DNA from: JADKIH01 sp031385005
GTDB taxonomy: Bacteria; Bacteroidota; Bacteroidia; AKYH767-A; 2013-40CM-41-45
DNA length: 64,000 bases
Reading direction: 5' to 3'
Assembly (NCBI GenBank): GCA_031385005.1
Contig: JANNBB010000011.1
Span: 248,001 to 312,000, forward strand
The translations under genes and the position numbers were made by a program. This document shows, one piece after another, positions 36,466 through 47,839 of the stretch. Within the stretch, counting starts at the first letter, position 1. The number at the start of each line of letters is the position of its first letter. A model generated the notes under the pieces. The model made no database searches. It saw only the letters and a program-made list of their open reading frames with translations, and had not been told where the DNA came from.

Positions 36466-37899
36466 ATGTTTTTGTTCCGTCGACTAATTCTATTAACGGT
36501 TTTAATCATTACTGTTCCTGTGCTGATTTGTGCGCAACAACCATGGACTTTACAACAATGTATCGATCGCGCTTTACAATACAACATTCAGATAAAACAG
36601 TCGTCACTCAATAACGACCTGAACAAAATTCAGGTGACACAAAGCGCGGCTTCCATGTTTCCGAGTTTAAATGCAAATGCTTCGCAGAATTACTACTATG
36701 GAAGAAGTATCGATCCATATACAAATGCTTTCACTACTCAACAAGTGAAGTCGAATTCATTTTCTCTTAGCAGTGGTATTACTTTGTTTGAAGGGTTACA
36801 ACTGCAGAACTCACTGAAACAAAGTAAACTCAACTACCTCTCGAGCCAGAATGAATTAAAAAAGATTCAGAACGATATCAGCTTAAATGTTGTCAGCTCC
36901 TACTTGCAGGTTTTATACAACGATGAATTGATGAAGAATGCGAATGACAGAATGAGTGCGTCAACAGTTCAGCGAGACAGAATGAAAAGAATGTATGAAG
37001 TCGGTTCTGTAGGCAAAGGGAATTATTTAGATCTCGAATCTCAACTGGCAGCCGATGAAGTTAGCTATGTACAGGCCAAGTCACAGTATGAACAGGCCAT
37101 GCTTACTCTCACTCAATTACTTGAACTCGATTCAGTCGTCGGATTTTCAATTGCAAGTCCGGATGTAAACATACCCCAAACAGACAGCACACAAATGTTG
37201 GTAGAAGTTGTATATGCTTCTGCATTGAATACGCAACCTGATATCAAAAGCGCCGAATACAAGGTGCTGAGCGCCGAAAAAGGACTGGCCGCTGCGAAAG
37301 GCGGACTCTATCCGCGGTTGTACATGAATGGATCCGTTAGTACGAACTATTCTAATTCGAGTAAGGATGTTACCTATGTCGAACTGCCTCCATCCAGTGC
37401 AATTACCGGTTTTACTTCTTCCGGAGATACGGTCTATTCATTTATTCCTAATTCGCGTGCTGTCATTAGTGACAAGCCGTTTAAAGATCAAATCGATAAC
37501 AACCTCGGAAAATCAATTGGCTTCTCTCTTCAGATACCGATTTTCAATGCATGGGCTACACGCTCCAATATTTCACGTTCGCGTATTAATCTGGAGCAAA
37601 GTCGTCTCAACAATGAATTGACAAAAAAGAATCTTTATAAAAGCGTGCAGCAAGCTGTAGCGGATGCAGCTGCCTCCAGACGAAAATACGAAGCAGGAAT
37701 GCGAAGCTTAGATGCTATGCAAGAATCTTTCAATTATAATAGCAAAAGACTCGAAGTCGGATTGGCGAATACATACGATTTTTTATTGGCGAAAAATAAT
37801 TTAGCCAATGCTCAAACCAATTTGCTTCAGGCAAAATATGATTACATTTTCCGGATAAAAATTATTGATTTTTATCTGGGCAAACCATTGACATTTTAA
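36466..37899 (+). CDS. TolC-family outer-membrane efflux protein
   Basis: A 477-residue outer-membrane factor that forms the exit duct of tripartite efflux or type I secretion systems. The signal peptide ends near VLICAQQPWTLQQCIDRALQ, the standard start of the OEP fold. Two structural repeats follow, with long heptad helices (QSKLNYLSSQNELKKIQNDI; KLNQSRLNNEL-type near 375) and the late sequence RLEVGLANTYDFLLAKNNLA typical of TolC repeat 2. The adaptor gene begins 3 nt after the stop. Confidence 0.93.
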   Translation: MFLFRRLILLTVLIITVPVLICAQQPWTLQQCIDRALQYNIQIKQSSLNNDLNKIQVTQSAASMFPSLNANASQNYYYGRSIDPYTNAFTTQQVKSNSFSLSSGITLFEGLQLQNSLKQSKLNYLSSQNELKKIQNDISLNVVSSYLQVLYNDELMKNANDRMSASTVQRDRMKRMYEVGSVGKGNYLDLESQLAADEVSYVQAKSQYEQAMLTLTQLLELDSVVGFSIASPDVNIPQTDSTQMLVEVVYASALNTQPDIKSAEYKVLSAEKGLAAAKGGLYPRLYMNGSVSTNYSNSSKDVTYVELPPSSAITGFTSSGDTVYSFIPNSRAVISDKPFKDQIDNNLGKSIGFSLQIPIFNAWATRSNISRSRINLEQSRLNNELTKKNLYKSVQQAVADAAASRRKYEAGMRSLDAMQESFNYNSKRLEVGLANTYDFLLAKNNLANAQTNLLQAKYDYIFRIKIIDFYLGKPLTF

Positions 37900-37902
37900 T
37901 TT

Positions 37903-39285
37903 ATGAAAAAGAAGAACAACATTCTCAAGTGGATGCTAATTGCTGTAGGTGTGCTTATTGTTTTCGCCATAGTCGGAAAACAGGCAGGCTGGATAGGCGG
38001 CGAAGAGAAGAAAAAAGTTAACACCGAAAAAGCCAAGAAACGTGACATCATTGAAATTGTTTCCGCCAGCGGAAAAATTCAGCCGGAGGTTGAGGTTAAA
38101 ATCAGTCCGGATGTTTCAGGTGAAATCGTCGAGTTGAATATTAAAGAAGGCGACCGCGTTACTAAAGGTCAGTTGTTGATTCGTATTCTTCCGGATATTT
38201 ACCAATCGTATGTCGATAGAACTTTTGCTGCATTGAATTCATCGAAAGCGAATTTAGAAAATGCCAAGTCCAGACGAATACAAGCCGTATCTCAATTTGA
38301 AAAATCCAGGTTGAATTTCGAACGCACAAGAAAGTTATATGATGAAAAACTAATTTCTGCTTCCGATTGGGAAACGGTTAAATCTTCTCATGAAGTCGCG
38401 GAGGCGGAAGTAGAAGCCGGAAAGCAAAGTGTGGACGCAGCAGAATTCGGTGTTCGAAGTGCTGAGGCCTCGTTGAAGGAAGCGCAGGATAATCTTCGGA
38501 AGACATCTATATTTGCTCCTGTGACCGGTACCATTTCAAAATTAAATGTTGAAAAAGGAGAAAGGGTAGTGGGAACGTCGCAGATGGCCGGAACGGAACT
38601 TTTGGTCATTGCCAATTTAAATGAAATGGAAGTAAATGTAGATGTGAATGAAAACGATATTGTCCGTGTTCATGTCGGCGATACGGCAACAATCGAAGTA
38701 GATGCCTACCTCGGAAAAAAATTCAAAGGTGTAGTGACGGAAGTCGCCAAGTCGGCAAACGTGCAGGGAATTTCAGTCGATCAGGTTACAAATTTCACGG
38801 TCAAGGTTCGTATTCTTCGCGAGTCATACGAAGAAATGGCCGATTCGGAACATCCGGATGATGGAGTGTTTCATCCGGGCATGTCTGCAACAGTTGATAT
38901 TCGCACACGAAAAACATCGGATGCTTTATCTGTCCCGATACAAGCCGTTACCACAAGAGATACAACCGGAAAATCAGATATGAAACAAAACGAAATGGAT
39001 TCAGGAATGGATGAAGATGCTGTTAAAGTAACTGACGATAAAGAAAAAACTGCTCCGGAAGAGAAGAAAGATATCGAATGTGTATTTGTAGTGGAAAGCG
39101 GAAAAGTAAAATTAACTGCTGTAACAACCGGCATTCAAGACAATAATTATATTCATGTGAAGTCCGGTTTGAAGGAAGGACAGGAAGTAGTTTCCGCTCC
39201 TTACAATCTGATTGCACGTCAACTAAAGGATGGCGATCAAATTGAGAAAGTAAAAAAGGACGAACTCTACGGAGGTAAGAAATAA
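37903..39285 (+). CDS. Periplasmic adaptor (membrane fusion) subunit, MacA/HlyD-like
   Basis: A 460-residue membrane fusion protein anchored by one N-terminal helix (WMLIAVGVLIVFAIVGKQAG). It shows the split lipoyl domain (EVKISPDVSGEIVELNIKEG near 65; APVTGTISKLNVEKGERV near 206), a helical hairpin of about 80 residues between the halves, and a beta-barrel domain (GDTATIEVDAYLGKKFKGVV). An unusual acidic, Lys/Asp/Glu-rich insertion of about 35 residues (about 355-390: MKQNEMDSGMDEDAVKVTDD and onward) lies in the membrane-proximal domain. It bridges TolC to an inner-membrane pump, but no MacB/ABC or RND permease follows in this window. Confidence 0.92.
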   Translation: MKKKNNILKWMLIAVGVLIVFAIVGKQAGWIGGEEKKKVNTEKAKKRDIIEIVSASGKIQPEVEVKISPDVSGEIVELNIKEGDRVTKGQLLIRILPDIYQSYVDRTFAALNSSKANLENAKSRRIQAVSQFEKSRLNFERTRKLYDEKLISASDWETVKSSHEVAEAEVEAGKQSVDAAEFGVRSAEASLKEAQDNLRKTSIFAPVTGTISKLNVEKGERVVGTSQMAGTELLVIANLNEMEVNVDVNENDIVRVHVGDTATIEVDAYLGKKFKGVVTEVAKSANVQGISVDQVTNFTVKVRILRESYEEMADSEHPDDGVFHPGMSATVDIRTRKTSDALSVPIQAVTTRDTTGKSDMKQNEMDSGMDEDAVKVTDDKEKTAPEEKKDIECVFVVESGKVKLTAVTTGIQDNNYIHVKSGLKEGQEVVSAPYNLIARQLKDGDQIEKVKKDELYGGKK

Positions 39286-39384
39286 TTTCTATTTATTTTT
39301 TTTGATGAAATAATTTAAGAAGTATTTATTTATAGGATAGAAATTATTTTTTTGAATTACTCGAAATTTTCAAATTAAATCAGC

Positions 39385-40065
39385 GTGCTGCTTAATCTAG
39401 AAACCTCAACAACCGTTTGTTCAGTCGCTGTTTCTGATGGCGAATCGATCATAGCTTTTCGCGAAACCAATGAGGGTTTTAGTCATGCAGAAAAGCTTAC
39501 TGTTTTTATCGAGGAAGTAATAGAGGAATCTAAAATAAAAATCAAAGACCTGGATGCAGTGGCAGTTAGCAGTGGCCCGGGTTCGTACACAGGTTTAAGA
39601 ATTGGCGTTAGTGTAGCGAAAGGTTTGTGTTTTGCCGGAGACAAACCGCTCATTAGTATTCCAACACTGGAGGCAATGGCGGCAGGAGCATTGGAGAAGT
39701 TGGAAAAAGTTGATCCGAATATATTGCTTTGTCCGATGATAGATGCACGTAGGATGGAAGTCTACTGTGCCTTGTACGACAAGAATTTGAAATGCCATCA
39801 ACCTGCAACTGCAAAAATAATTACGTCCGAATTATTTTCTGAAATCAGTGAATTCAAAAAAATATATTTCTTTGGTGATGGCGCAGAAAAATGCCGGCCT
39901 GTTTTAAATCCCTTGTTTGAATTTTTCCCCGATGTTTTTCCTTCTGCAAAAAATTTAGCCAAACTCGCGAACAATAAATGGAAAGCAGGACAATTTGAAA
40001 ACCTTGCATTGTTCGAGCCTTTTTATCTGAAAGAGTATAAGGCGGGGAAAAGGGCTGAAGGATAA
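39385..40065 (+). CDS. tsaB: tRNA t6A biosynthesis protein TsaB
   Basis: A 226-residue ASKHA-fold protein that acts with TsaD and TsaE to place threonylcarbamoyl on A37 of ANN-decoding tRNAs. Its start LLNLETSTTVCSVAV and the region AVAVSSGPGSYTGLRIGVSVAKGL (about residues 50-73) are diagnostic of TsaB. The length fits the family (about 220-230). It uses a GTG start 99 nt after the efflux adaptor. The following gap 40066-40250 is AT-rich without a recognisable gene. Confidence 0.95.
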   Translation: MLLNLETSTTVCSVAVSDGESIIAFRETNEGFSHAEKLTVFIEEVIEESKIKIKDLDAVAVSSGPGSYTGLRIGVSVAKGLCFAGDKPLISIPTLEAMAAGALEKLEKVDPNILLCPMIDARRMEVYCALYDKNLKCHQPATAKIITSELFSEISEFKKIYFFGDGAEKCRPVLNPLFEFFPDVFPSAKNLAKLANNKWKAGQFENLALFEPFYLKEYKAGKRAEG

Positions 40066-40250
40066 AATTGCATTACTAATAGACTCTGTACTTGTTTATT
40101 ATTTCTTGAAAAAACAAAGTTTCGTAGAAAACAACGTTTTAAAAACTTGAAAAAATAATTTATTTGTTCGTTTCAAAGTAAATATTTAGCTTAGTGAGAT
40201 AGTTCGAAGCATTTAAGTTTATAAAAGGTACTTTTGTTAATGCTCATTTT

Positions 40251-41159
40251 ATGAAATCAAATATTTATTTTTTATTAATTTATTTAATGTTTGACAGTAA
40301 TTATCTTTTTTCTCAATCGTACGTACCGTTTCCGAGTGATAATGCTATTTGGAGAATTGAAGATATTGACTATATAGCTACACCTTGTTATAGTCATCGT
40401 ACTTATTATATCCACATGATTGGAGACACTGTAATAAATAATATTCAGTATAAAAAACTTTATGAAAAAACCACACATTTAACTTGTACTTATGTCAATT
40501 ATGGTAGAAGTTATTTTGGAGCGATTCGACAGGATACCCTACTCAAGAAGGTTTTTTACCACAATTTTTTAAACGGAACAGAATCGGTTTTATATGATTT
40601 TGATCTTCAGCTAAACGATACGCTTCCAAATGGCATTATTAATCAAGAAACCACTCCTCAGATTATTGATGTAATTGATTCGATTCAATTGCTTGATGGC
40701 AGTTATCGTAAAACATATCATGTTTCTCCGGGAAGATGGTGTGGTTCAAATTTATTAATTGAAGGTATTGGCTCTAGTTGGGGTTTACTTACAGCAATGT
40801 ATTGTGGCATTGGAGTTTTTACTAATACCTCATGTTTTTTTGTTGATAGTACACTTCTTTTAGAAATTTTCCCCACTTCTAATACGTGTTTATTACCTAC
40901 TTCTAATGAATTGAATCCGTTTTACGAATTTGATACAAACATTTTTCCAAATCCTTGTAACGAATATGTCGAAATTACTTCAATTAAAAATATCATAAAA
41001 GTAAATTTATATTCGAATTTAAAAACTTTGTTATTCTCATTTGAGGCGGCTAAAAATAAAAAATTAAAAATTGATTTATCAAAACTATCTGTTGGAGTGT
41101 TTTTCTGTGAAATTGTTTATGAGAATTATAAGAGTTATCATAAAATTATTAAACTTTAA
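40251..41159 (+). CDS. T9SS-secreted protein, unknown function (cargo cluster, gene 1)
   Basis: A 302-residue exported protein: signal peptide (MKSNIYFLLIYLMFDSNYLF, cleavage near SQS), a beta-rich body with FPSDNAIWRIEDIDYIATPC and several Cys, and a C-terminal T9SS type A sorting domain (IFPNPCNEYVEITSIKNI ... LSVGVFFCEIVYENYKSYHK). The body has the D-x-x-x-x-N-x-x-Y-K-K-L-Y-E pattern seen in many uncharacterised Bacteroidota T9SS cargo proteins. It heads a run of four closely spaced cargo genes. The DNA looks more AT-rich than the housekeeping genes around it (impression, not measured). Confidence 0.75.
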   Translation: MKSNIYFLLIYLMFDSNYLFSQSYVPFPSDNAIWRIEDIDYIATPCYSHRTYYIHMIGDTVINNIQYKKLYEKTTHLTCTYVNYGRSYFGAIRQDTLLKKVFYHNFLNGTESVLYDFDLQLNDTLPNGIINQETTPQIIDVIDSIQLLDGSYRKTYHVSPGRWCGSNLLIEGIGSSWGLLTAMYCGIGVFTNTSCFFVDSTLLLEIFPTSNTCLLPTSNELNPFYEFDTNIFPNPCNEYVEITSIKNIIKVNLYSNLKTLLFSFEAAKNKKLKIDLSKLSVGVFFCEIVYENYKSYHKIIKL

Positions 41160-41172
41160 AAATCTTAATAAA

Positions 41173-44100
41173 ATGAGAAAAATCTGTATTTTATTTTTGC
41201 TATTAGGCATGAATGTAGTTGCGCAATATCCACCTGACTATAGTCTAAAGACAGGTGATCCTGGAGCTAATTATTTTAACTTAAAGGATTCTATTTTTAA
41301 TTATATTGAATCAATGCCTGATGGCACTGAAAAGGAAAAATATTCACGTGGTTTCAATAGATGGAACTTTTGGTGGAGAGATAAAATTGCAACAAATGGT
41401 GATTCAACAAGTTTTGGAAAATTTTCAAATGGATATAATTTTTACAATCAGTTATTTACAAGTGCAATATGTGATGGTTCTACTAATTACCTTTCAAATT
41501 GGACAGTATTTGGTCCTATACAGTATCATGAGGCAAACATGGGTATTGTTGTTGCAGTTCAAAATCATCCAAATCAATTAAGTTTTCCTAACAAGATGTA
41601 TATCGGAACTACAAATTCAGGAATATGGCGAACTAACGATATAACCGCTGCAAATCCTATATGGGTGAATTTAACAAATTCTTCCAATTTACCTGGTATA
41701 GGAGTAAATTCAATTTTGATTGATCCTTTACCAAATGGTTCACCACAACAATACCATGATATTTATATTGCAACAGGATTAACAAGAGGAGAGGGGAAAT
41801 TTGGAATCGGCATATTAAAATCCTCTAATGATGGAGATACATGGTATCAAACAGGGTTAAGTCCAGCACCTAACACACTTGAAAGTTTTGAAAAAATAAT
41901 TGCGATGCCGCGTGTAATTCCTACAGATCCTCTTACATTGTTTGCGATAAGTAATAAATCTTGTTATAGCTCAACCGATGCAGGAGCAACTTGGACTGAT
42001 TTGAATATGCCTCAATTAGGCCATCATCCTGATTATCCAGAATTTAAGGCCATTGATATTGAATATGATCCTCAGGATCCGAATACTATTTATGTAAGCG
42101 GACGTTATTTATTAAAATATGATATTCTTACTAACATTTGGACCGACAAGACTTTTTCCACTTCCTTGTTTTTAACACATGGTGTCGCAAACGAACCATG
42201 GTTCGGAATTGAGCTTTGTCAATCTGCTGGGAACTTATATGCTATGTATGGCGAGATAGATATTCTTCCACAATTTCCGAGAACTGTTTATTTAGATAAG
42301 CTCGATAACGGTAGTTGGACAAATACAAGAACCTATACAGGAACACATGAATCATTTTCACCTTTTTATTTAGGTTTTTTTGAAATGTCCCCTGTAGACC
42401 CAAACATTATTTATGTTGAAGGTTTTGATGAAATTTGGACTAATCATTATCATACATGCAATACAAATTATCGGGTTGTCATAAAATCAATAGATGGTGG
42501 TACAAGTTTTTTTCGAGCTGGGTATTACTGGGCCTATGATTTCTATAATGGTACATCTATGCATGGAGACATAAGGTGTATGAAAATTATTAGCTCAACT
42601 GTGGGTAATAATGGACTTACTGATAGACTGATAATTGGAGGTGATGGTGGGGTTCACTATGCAAATGGTGCTATTGTCAATGGTTCGGGATGTACAAGTG
42701 GATCAAACTATCAAACTCTAAATTGGAAAAATGCCAATGGTACGGGATTATCGATCGCCCAGTTTTTTGGAATTGCAGGAATAAAAAATATGCCTAATTT
42801 TATTATTGGGGGAACACAAGATAATGGTGCATGGGCTAAGAATAATGATTGGAACATTGCTTGTGGTAACGGAACTGGTTTTGGAGATGCATATCTGGCG
42901 GTTACTGATCATTCTGTTCCAACAAAATGTTATGTTGGATATGGTTCGGGAATGCGTATTTCCACAGATTATGGTCAAACATATCCTAATTCAATTCCTT
43001 ATCCAATTCCCTTCAATTCATTATCAACTTCTCCCTTTGAAATCGACATCAATAATCAAATCTATTGTGCTACAAAAAACGTTTATAAGCGAATTGCTAA
43101 TAATTGGAGCAATCCAATTTCTTCATTTTCTAATGGTAAAAATATTCGTGTATTGAAAATTTCTGAAAGTAACCCCAATGCGGCATTTTTATCATTTGAT
43201 GGTGATTTGATAAGTTATTCGAATTGTTTAGATAAACTGTATTTTACTAACAATTTAAACTCAGGATCACCTACTTGGATTGATGTGGGTCAACACATAT
43301 CTTCTAGTTCTAGTATGTCATCCCTAAACGGATGTCAAATTTCAGATATTCTTATAGATCCATATAATGAAAATAGAATTTGGATTAGTATGAGTCAATT
43401 CAGTACTAATGGTAATTATAGAGTAATATATTATGATAATTCAACACAAACATTTACTGATTATTCTGATGGTTTACCTGAATATCCAACTTACTCATTA
43501 GCTTTTCAAAAAGGAATAATAAAAGATGCCATATATGTTGGCACTGACGTAGGAGTATACTATAGAAATTGGCAAATGTTTTTAAATTCTGAACCTTGGG
43601 AATGTTTCAATAAGAATTTACCTAAATCGCAAATTACTGATTTAGTAATAAATGAATGTGCTGGAAAAATTAGAGCTTCTACATATGGTTATTCTATTTG
43701 GGAATCTTCTTTACATAATCCAAATATTGCTATAAATAGTAATACTAATTGGACATCACCAGAAGTAGTAACTGCAGATGTTACAATAACAAATAATTGC
43801 AAGTTAACAATTTCAACCATTGTTTACATAAACGCTGGAAAGAAAATTGTTGTTACACCAGGTTGCACTCTAGAAGTAAATTTAGGACATTTAACAAGTA
43901 ATTGTAACGAAATGTGGAGTGGGATTTATGTAATGCCCGGAGGAACAGTAGAAATAATAAATAATTCTATTATAGAAAATGCAGAATACGGAATTTATGC
44001 GCATCATACTTCTGCAATACAAAGTAAAATACGTGTAGTAAATTCAGAATTGAGAAGTAATTATATTGGCATATATATTGAACCTAATTCCACTTCTTTA

Positions 44101-46341
44101 AATAATATAAAAATTCTGGTTAATAATTCTCATTTAACGTGCCCACATCCATTAATTAATTCAATTAATATAAATCCAATTGGACAACAAACTTTTGCGG
44201 GAATTGTGCTTAACGATATTACATCTACAATTGGTAATATTGTAAATACCCAGAATGAATTCACAGATCTGAATAATGGAATTGTTTGCCACAGAAGCAT
44301 AACAACGGTGAAGAATTCCAAATTTAAAAACATTCAACCCGACCTTGCTTACAGTAATACACATTATTCAGGAACTGCTGTTTATGCGGATGGGCATGCT
44401 TCTACATACTTATTAAATGTAGATTGCTCTAATATTCCATCGTTTCTAGATTGTAAAATTGGAATTCAATCAGATGGAGTCCCTGTTATGATTTTCAGAA
44501 ATCATATGGTGAATGTTTCTCATGGGATTCTTTTATACTATCTACCAAGGGGATCAGTTTCTCAGGTGGACTTAAATTCTATTGAATGTTACGAAAGCGG
44601 AATAGAAAATTATTGGCCGGAAGATGTTCAACTTTTAGAAATTTATCAGAATAATATAATTGTTAATAACCCTTTAACAACCAGTGGAATTGGAATAGGG
44701 GATTATGATATCCGAAATATAAGAAATATCAATATAGTTGATAATGATATTAGTGTGATTTCCGGTAACTCCGGAATTCAAATGTATGGAACCTCGGGAC
44801 ATAATGTAAAGGAGAATAATCTGGATTTAACTAATGCTGTATCAGATTTTTATTCAGGTATTAACGTTGGCGCTTGCAGTGAGAATGCAGTGTCTTGCAA
44901 TCATGTAAATGGAAATACACCAACAGACAATATTAGACAATATGGCTTTATCTTCAGTTTAAGCCCATTAAATTACGTTGAATGTAATCAGTCATTTAAC
45001 ATTTCGCGTGCTTTTGAATTTAATGGAGATTGCAATATGAAAGATAAATTTTCAGGGAATGAAATAGGGTATAATTTTATTGGACTTGAGTGTGCATATT
45101 CGCCGGTTATGGATGCTCAAAATTTTAGGGGTAACGCTTGGTTGAATGGCACATTTGCAAATAATGACGCTGCAGTATTATTTGGGAATCCGGCTAATTC
45201 AATATTTTGGGTCGATCCTTCTCCCAATACGAATTTCCTTCCCGCATCAGTCTTTCCTAATTCAGGCTGGTTTTTTTCATCTATTGGAGTGACTTTCGAT
45301 TGTATAATGAGTAATTCTTGTCCCGATATAGGTGGTGGAGGTACTCAAGGACTTACTGCCAGCAATTTCAAAGTTTCTGTCGCAAGTGATACATATAGTC
45401 CTGATGAGTTTATAGAAGAATCAAAATACATTTCAAAACGTGGTTTATACAAATCTATTATTGAGTTTCCTTTTTTAACTTCAGATTCCTTAATTTCAGA
45501 TTTTTATGATACTTATCAGGATAGTACGGTTGGTAAATTTTCAAATATTGAAGACGAGATGAATAATATTGAAACAACCGTGCAAAATGATTCAATAATT
45601 ATTTCCAATGGTGATAGTTCGATTAAGCAATTCGTGAATGAATTGGAAATAAACGACAGTTTATATACGCTTGGATTTTTAAATGAAACTGTTTATTTAG
45701 CAAATGAGGGGAATATTAAAGATCAAATTAATATTGTTTCAAATACCGTAAAAAATCTAACAGCAAATCTGCAAATTGAAAAAGAACAAAATGCTGACGA
45801 AGTGAAAATTTTGAATGACAATATCGAAATAAATAAGTAGTTCGAAGAAAATGAAAAAAAAATAAATGATATTTATCTTTCAACTATCTCCAGACAAAAT
45901 CATGTTTTTTCAGTTGATCAAAAAATTACACTTGAATCAATTATTTATCAGTGTCCTTTTGCAGGAGGGAGTGCTGTTTATTTGGCTCGGGCAATGTATA
46001 GGATGATAAATCCAACTGTAGTATATGAGGACAATTCGACATGTTCTCAACTGGGATTGTTTCGAAAGAAGCAGCAGGTTATAAACAAAATCAACGATTC
46101 ATATGTCTATCCTTCGCCAACAGATAAGTATATAATATTAGTTTATTCCATTTTTAATGAAAAGAAAACCGAAATTGATATTTATAATTCGAAAATGGAA
46201 TTTGTAAAAAGGGAATACCTTGAATTTAACGAAGGGCAGAAGTTCATAAATGTTGAGACGCTAACTTCGGGTATTTATATTTACACTATAATACAAGATA
46301 ATCAAGTTCTATCCGGTGGAAAATTTAATGTTGTCCGTTAG
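41173..46341 (+). pseudogene. Large T9SS cargo (beta-propeller plus right-handed beta-helix), split by in-frame TAG
   Basis: The frame opens at ATG 41173 (signal MRKICILFLLLGMNVVAQ) and runs 1555 codons to TAG 45838-45840. In the same frame it continues without another stop to TAG 46339-46341, and this tail encodes YQCPFAGGSAVYLARAM, a conserved cysteine element, and a T9SS type A sorting domain (YVYPSPTDKYIILVYSIFNE ... LTSGIYIYTII). The upstream part has sortilin/BNR-like propeller motifs (KMYIGTTNSGIWRTND; GIGILKSSNDGDTWYQTG), a right-handed beta-helix region (about 870-1350), and a coiled coil before the stop. Without readthrough the product loses its secretion signal for T9SS. A downstream ATG at 45982 could make only a 119-residue fragment lacking a signal peptide. 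The next gene overlaps by 14 nt. Confidence 0.88.
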
Positions 46342-47836
46342 AAAAATTTTCCTAATTACTATTCTTTTAATTCCCTTTAATTGTTTTAGTCAGGGGATTA
46401 GTAATAATTGGTTGTTGGGGTATGGTGAAAATTTTCCCTATGGACCGTTTGGTGGGACAACAATAGATTTTTATTCCGGCTATGCGGATACTATGCGAAC
46501 ACATAGATTAATGAATATTTTTGATGTCAATGCAAGTATTTCTGATTCCGCGGGTAACTTATTGTTTTATACGAATGGGCTTTACATCGCTAATGCCAAC
46601 AACGATACGATGTTGAATGGAAGTGGTCTGAATCCGTCTGCTTATGCGAATAGTAGCTCTCCTTATGGTTTGCGAATTCCTCAGGGAGCATTAATACTGC
46701 AAAAACCCGGTTCTCCTAATTTATATTATATCTTTCATGAGACGCTTTATTATCTTCCTCAATTATACGTTTATTATGAACCACTGGAAATCTACTATAC
46801 AATTGTAGATATGAATCTGGATGGTGGTCTGGGAGGTGTTATTTTTAAAAATGTTACCATGTTAGCGGACACGCTGAACTCCGGTGGCATTACCGCCTGT
46901 AAACATGCAAATGGCCGAGATTGGTGGATAATTTTCCATCGTTATAATGCTACAATGTATTATAAGTACTTATTTAAAGCAGCAGGGTCTGTCATTCAGG
47001 GGCCTTTTACCCAAAATATAGGATCTTCAATTAATTCGAATTGGATATGGCAAAGTTGTTTTTCACCGGATGGAAAAAAGTTTGCTACGATAACAGGCAG
47101 AGACACCCTCGATGTATTTTCATTCGACCGGTGTACCGGCATGCTTTACCTGCTTGAATCCATTTCTATTCCCGATAATCCCTTTGCACGCGGTTTGGCT
47201 TTTTCGCCGAATTCGAAATATTTATACGTTTCATCCACTTCCTTTGTTTATCAATTTAATACAGATACAGTAAATATTAACGCGAGTAAGATAATAGTAG
47301 GATTATACGATGGATATGCGGATCCAAGTATCCCTTTCAATTCGGGATTCTACTTGGCTCAGTTGGCAAATGATGGGAAGATATACTTATGTACTACAGG
47401 TAGTTGTAATTGGATGCATGTAATAAATCATCCTAATGATGCGGGTTTGAGCTGCGGTTTCGCTCAGCATAATTTTTTACTGCCAACCACAAACGCTTCT
47501 TCTGTTCCCAATTTTCCAAATTATTTTTTAGGAGCCGAGAGCGGTTCAATTTGTGACTCTTTAATTACTAATATTAAGCCCCATGTTGAATATAATATGA
47601 GGGTATATCCCAATCCGGCTGATAATGTCGTCTATTTAAAAATGAATAGTTCCTGTGAACTAACAAATATATCGCTTTTTAATATCATCGGTCAGGAGTT
47701 CAACCCTGGTTGCACAAGAATCGATGATTCCTTGATTCGCATTAATACCACTTCCATGTCGAATGGTATTTACTTGCTTAGAGTAAAAACTTCTGATGGA
47801 ATTCGGTCATTCAAAATACAAATTAATCGGAATTGA
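46328..47836 (+). CDS. T9SS-secreted beta-propeller-like protein (cargo cluster, gene 3)
   Basis: A 502-residue secreted protein with a signal peptide (MLSVRKIFLITILLIPFNCF, cleaved near SQG), a body with SFSPDGKKFATITGRDTLDV-type blades (CFSPDGKKFA; GLAFSPNSKYLYVSSTSF) that resemble WD40/YVTN propellers, and a type A T9SS sorting domain (RVYPNPADNVVYLKMNSSCE ... MSNGIYLLRVKTSDG). ATG 46328 is preferred over the GTG at 46316 because it places the basic residues right before the hydrophobic core. It overlaps the previous gene and lies 3 nt before the next. Function unknown. Confidence 0.82.
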   Translation: MLSVRKIFLITILLIPFNCFSQGISNNWLLGYGENFPYGPFGGTTIDFYSGYADTMRTHRLMNIFDVNASISDSAGNLLFYTNGLYIANANNDTMLNGSGLNPSAYANSSSPYGLRIPQGALILQKPGSPNLYYIFHETLYYLPQLYVYYEPLEIYYTIVDMNLDGGLGGVIFKNVTMLADTLNSGGITACKHANGRDWWIIFHRYNATMYYKYLFKAAGSVIQGPFTQNIGSSINSNWIWQSCFSPDGKKFATITGRDTLDVFSFDRCTGMLYLLESISIPDNPFARGLAFSPNSKYLYVSSTSFVYQFNTDTVNINASKIIVGLYDGYADPSIPFNSGFYLAQLANDGKIYLCTTGSCNWMHVINHPNDAGLSCGFAQHNFLLPTTNASSVPNFPNYFLGAESGSICDSLITNIKPHVEYNMRVYPNPADNVVYLKMNSSCELTNISLFNIIGQEFNPGCTRIDDSLIRINTTSMSNGIYLLRVKTSDGIRSFKIQINRN

Positions 47837-47839
47837 AAA

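Noticed and set aside
45982..46341. Separate small T9SS-tail gene of 119 codons
   Set aside because: It is in frame with the large upstream gene, has no signal peptide, and the sequence between the TAG and its first Met encodes a conserved Cys element; it is the tail of the broken gene.
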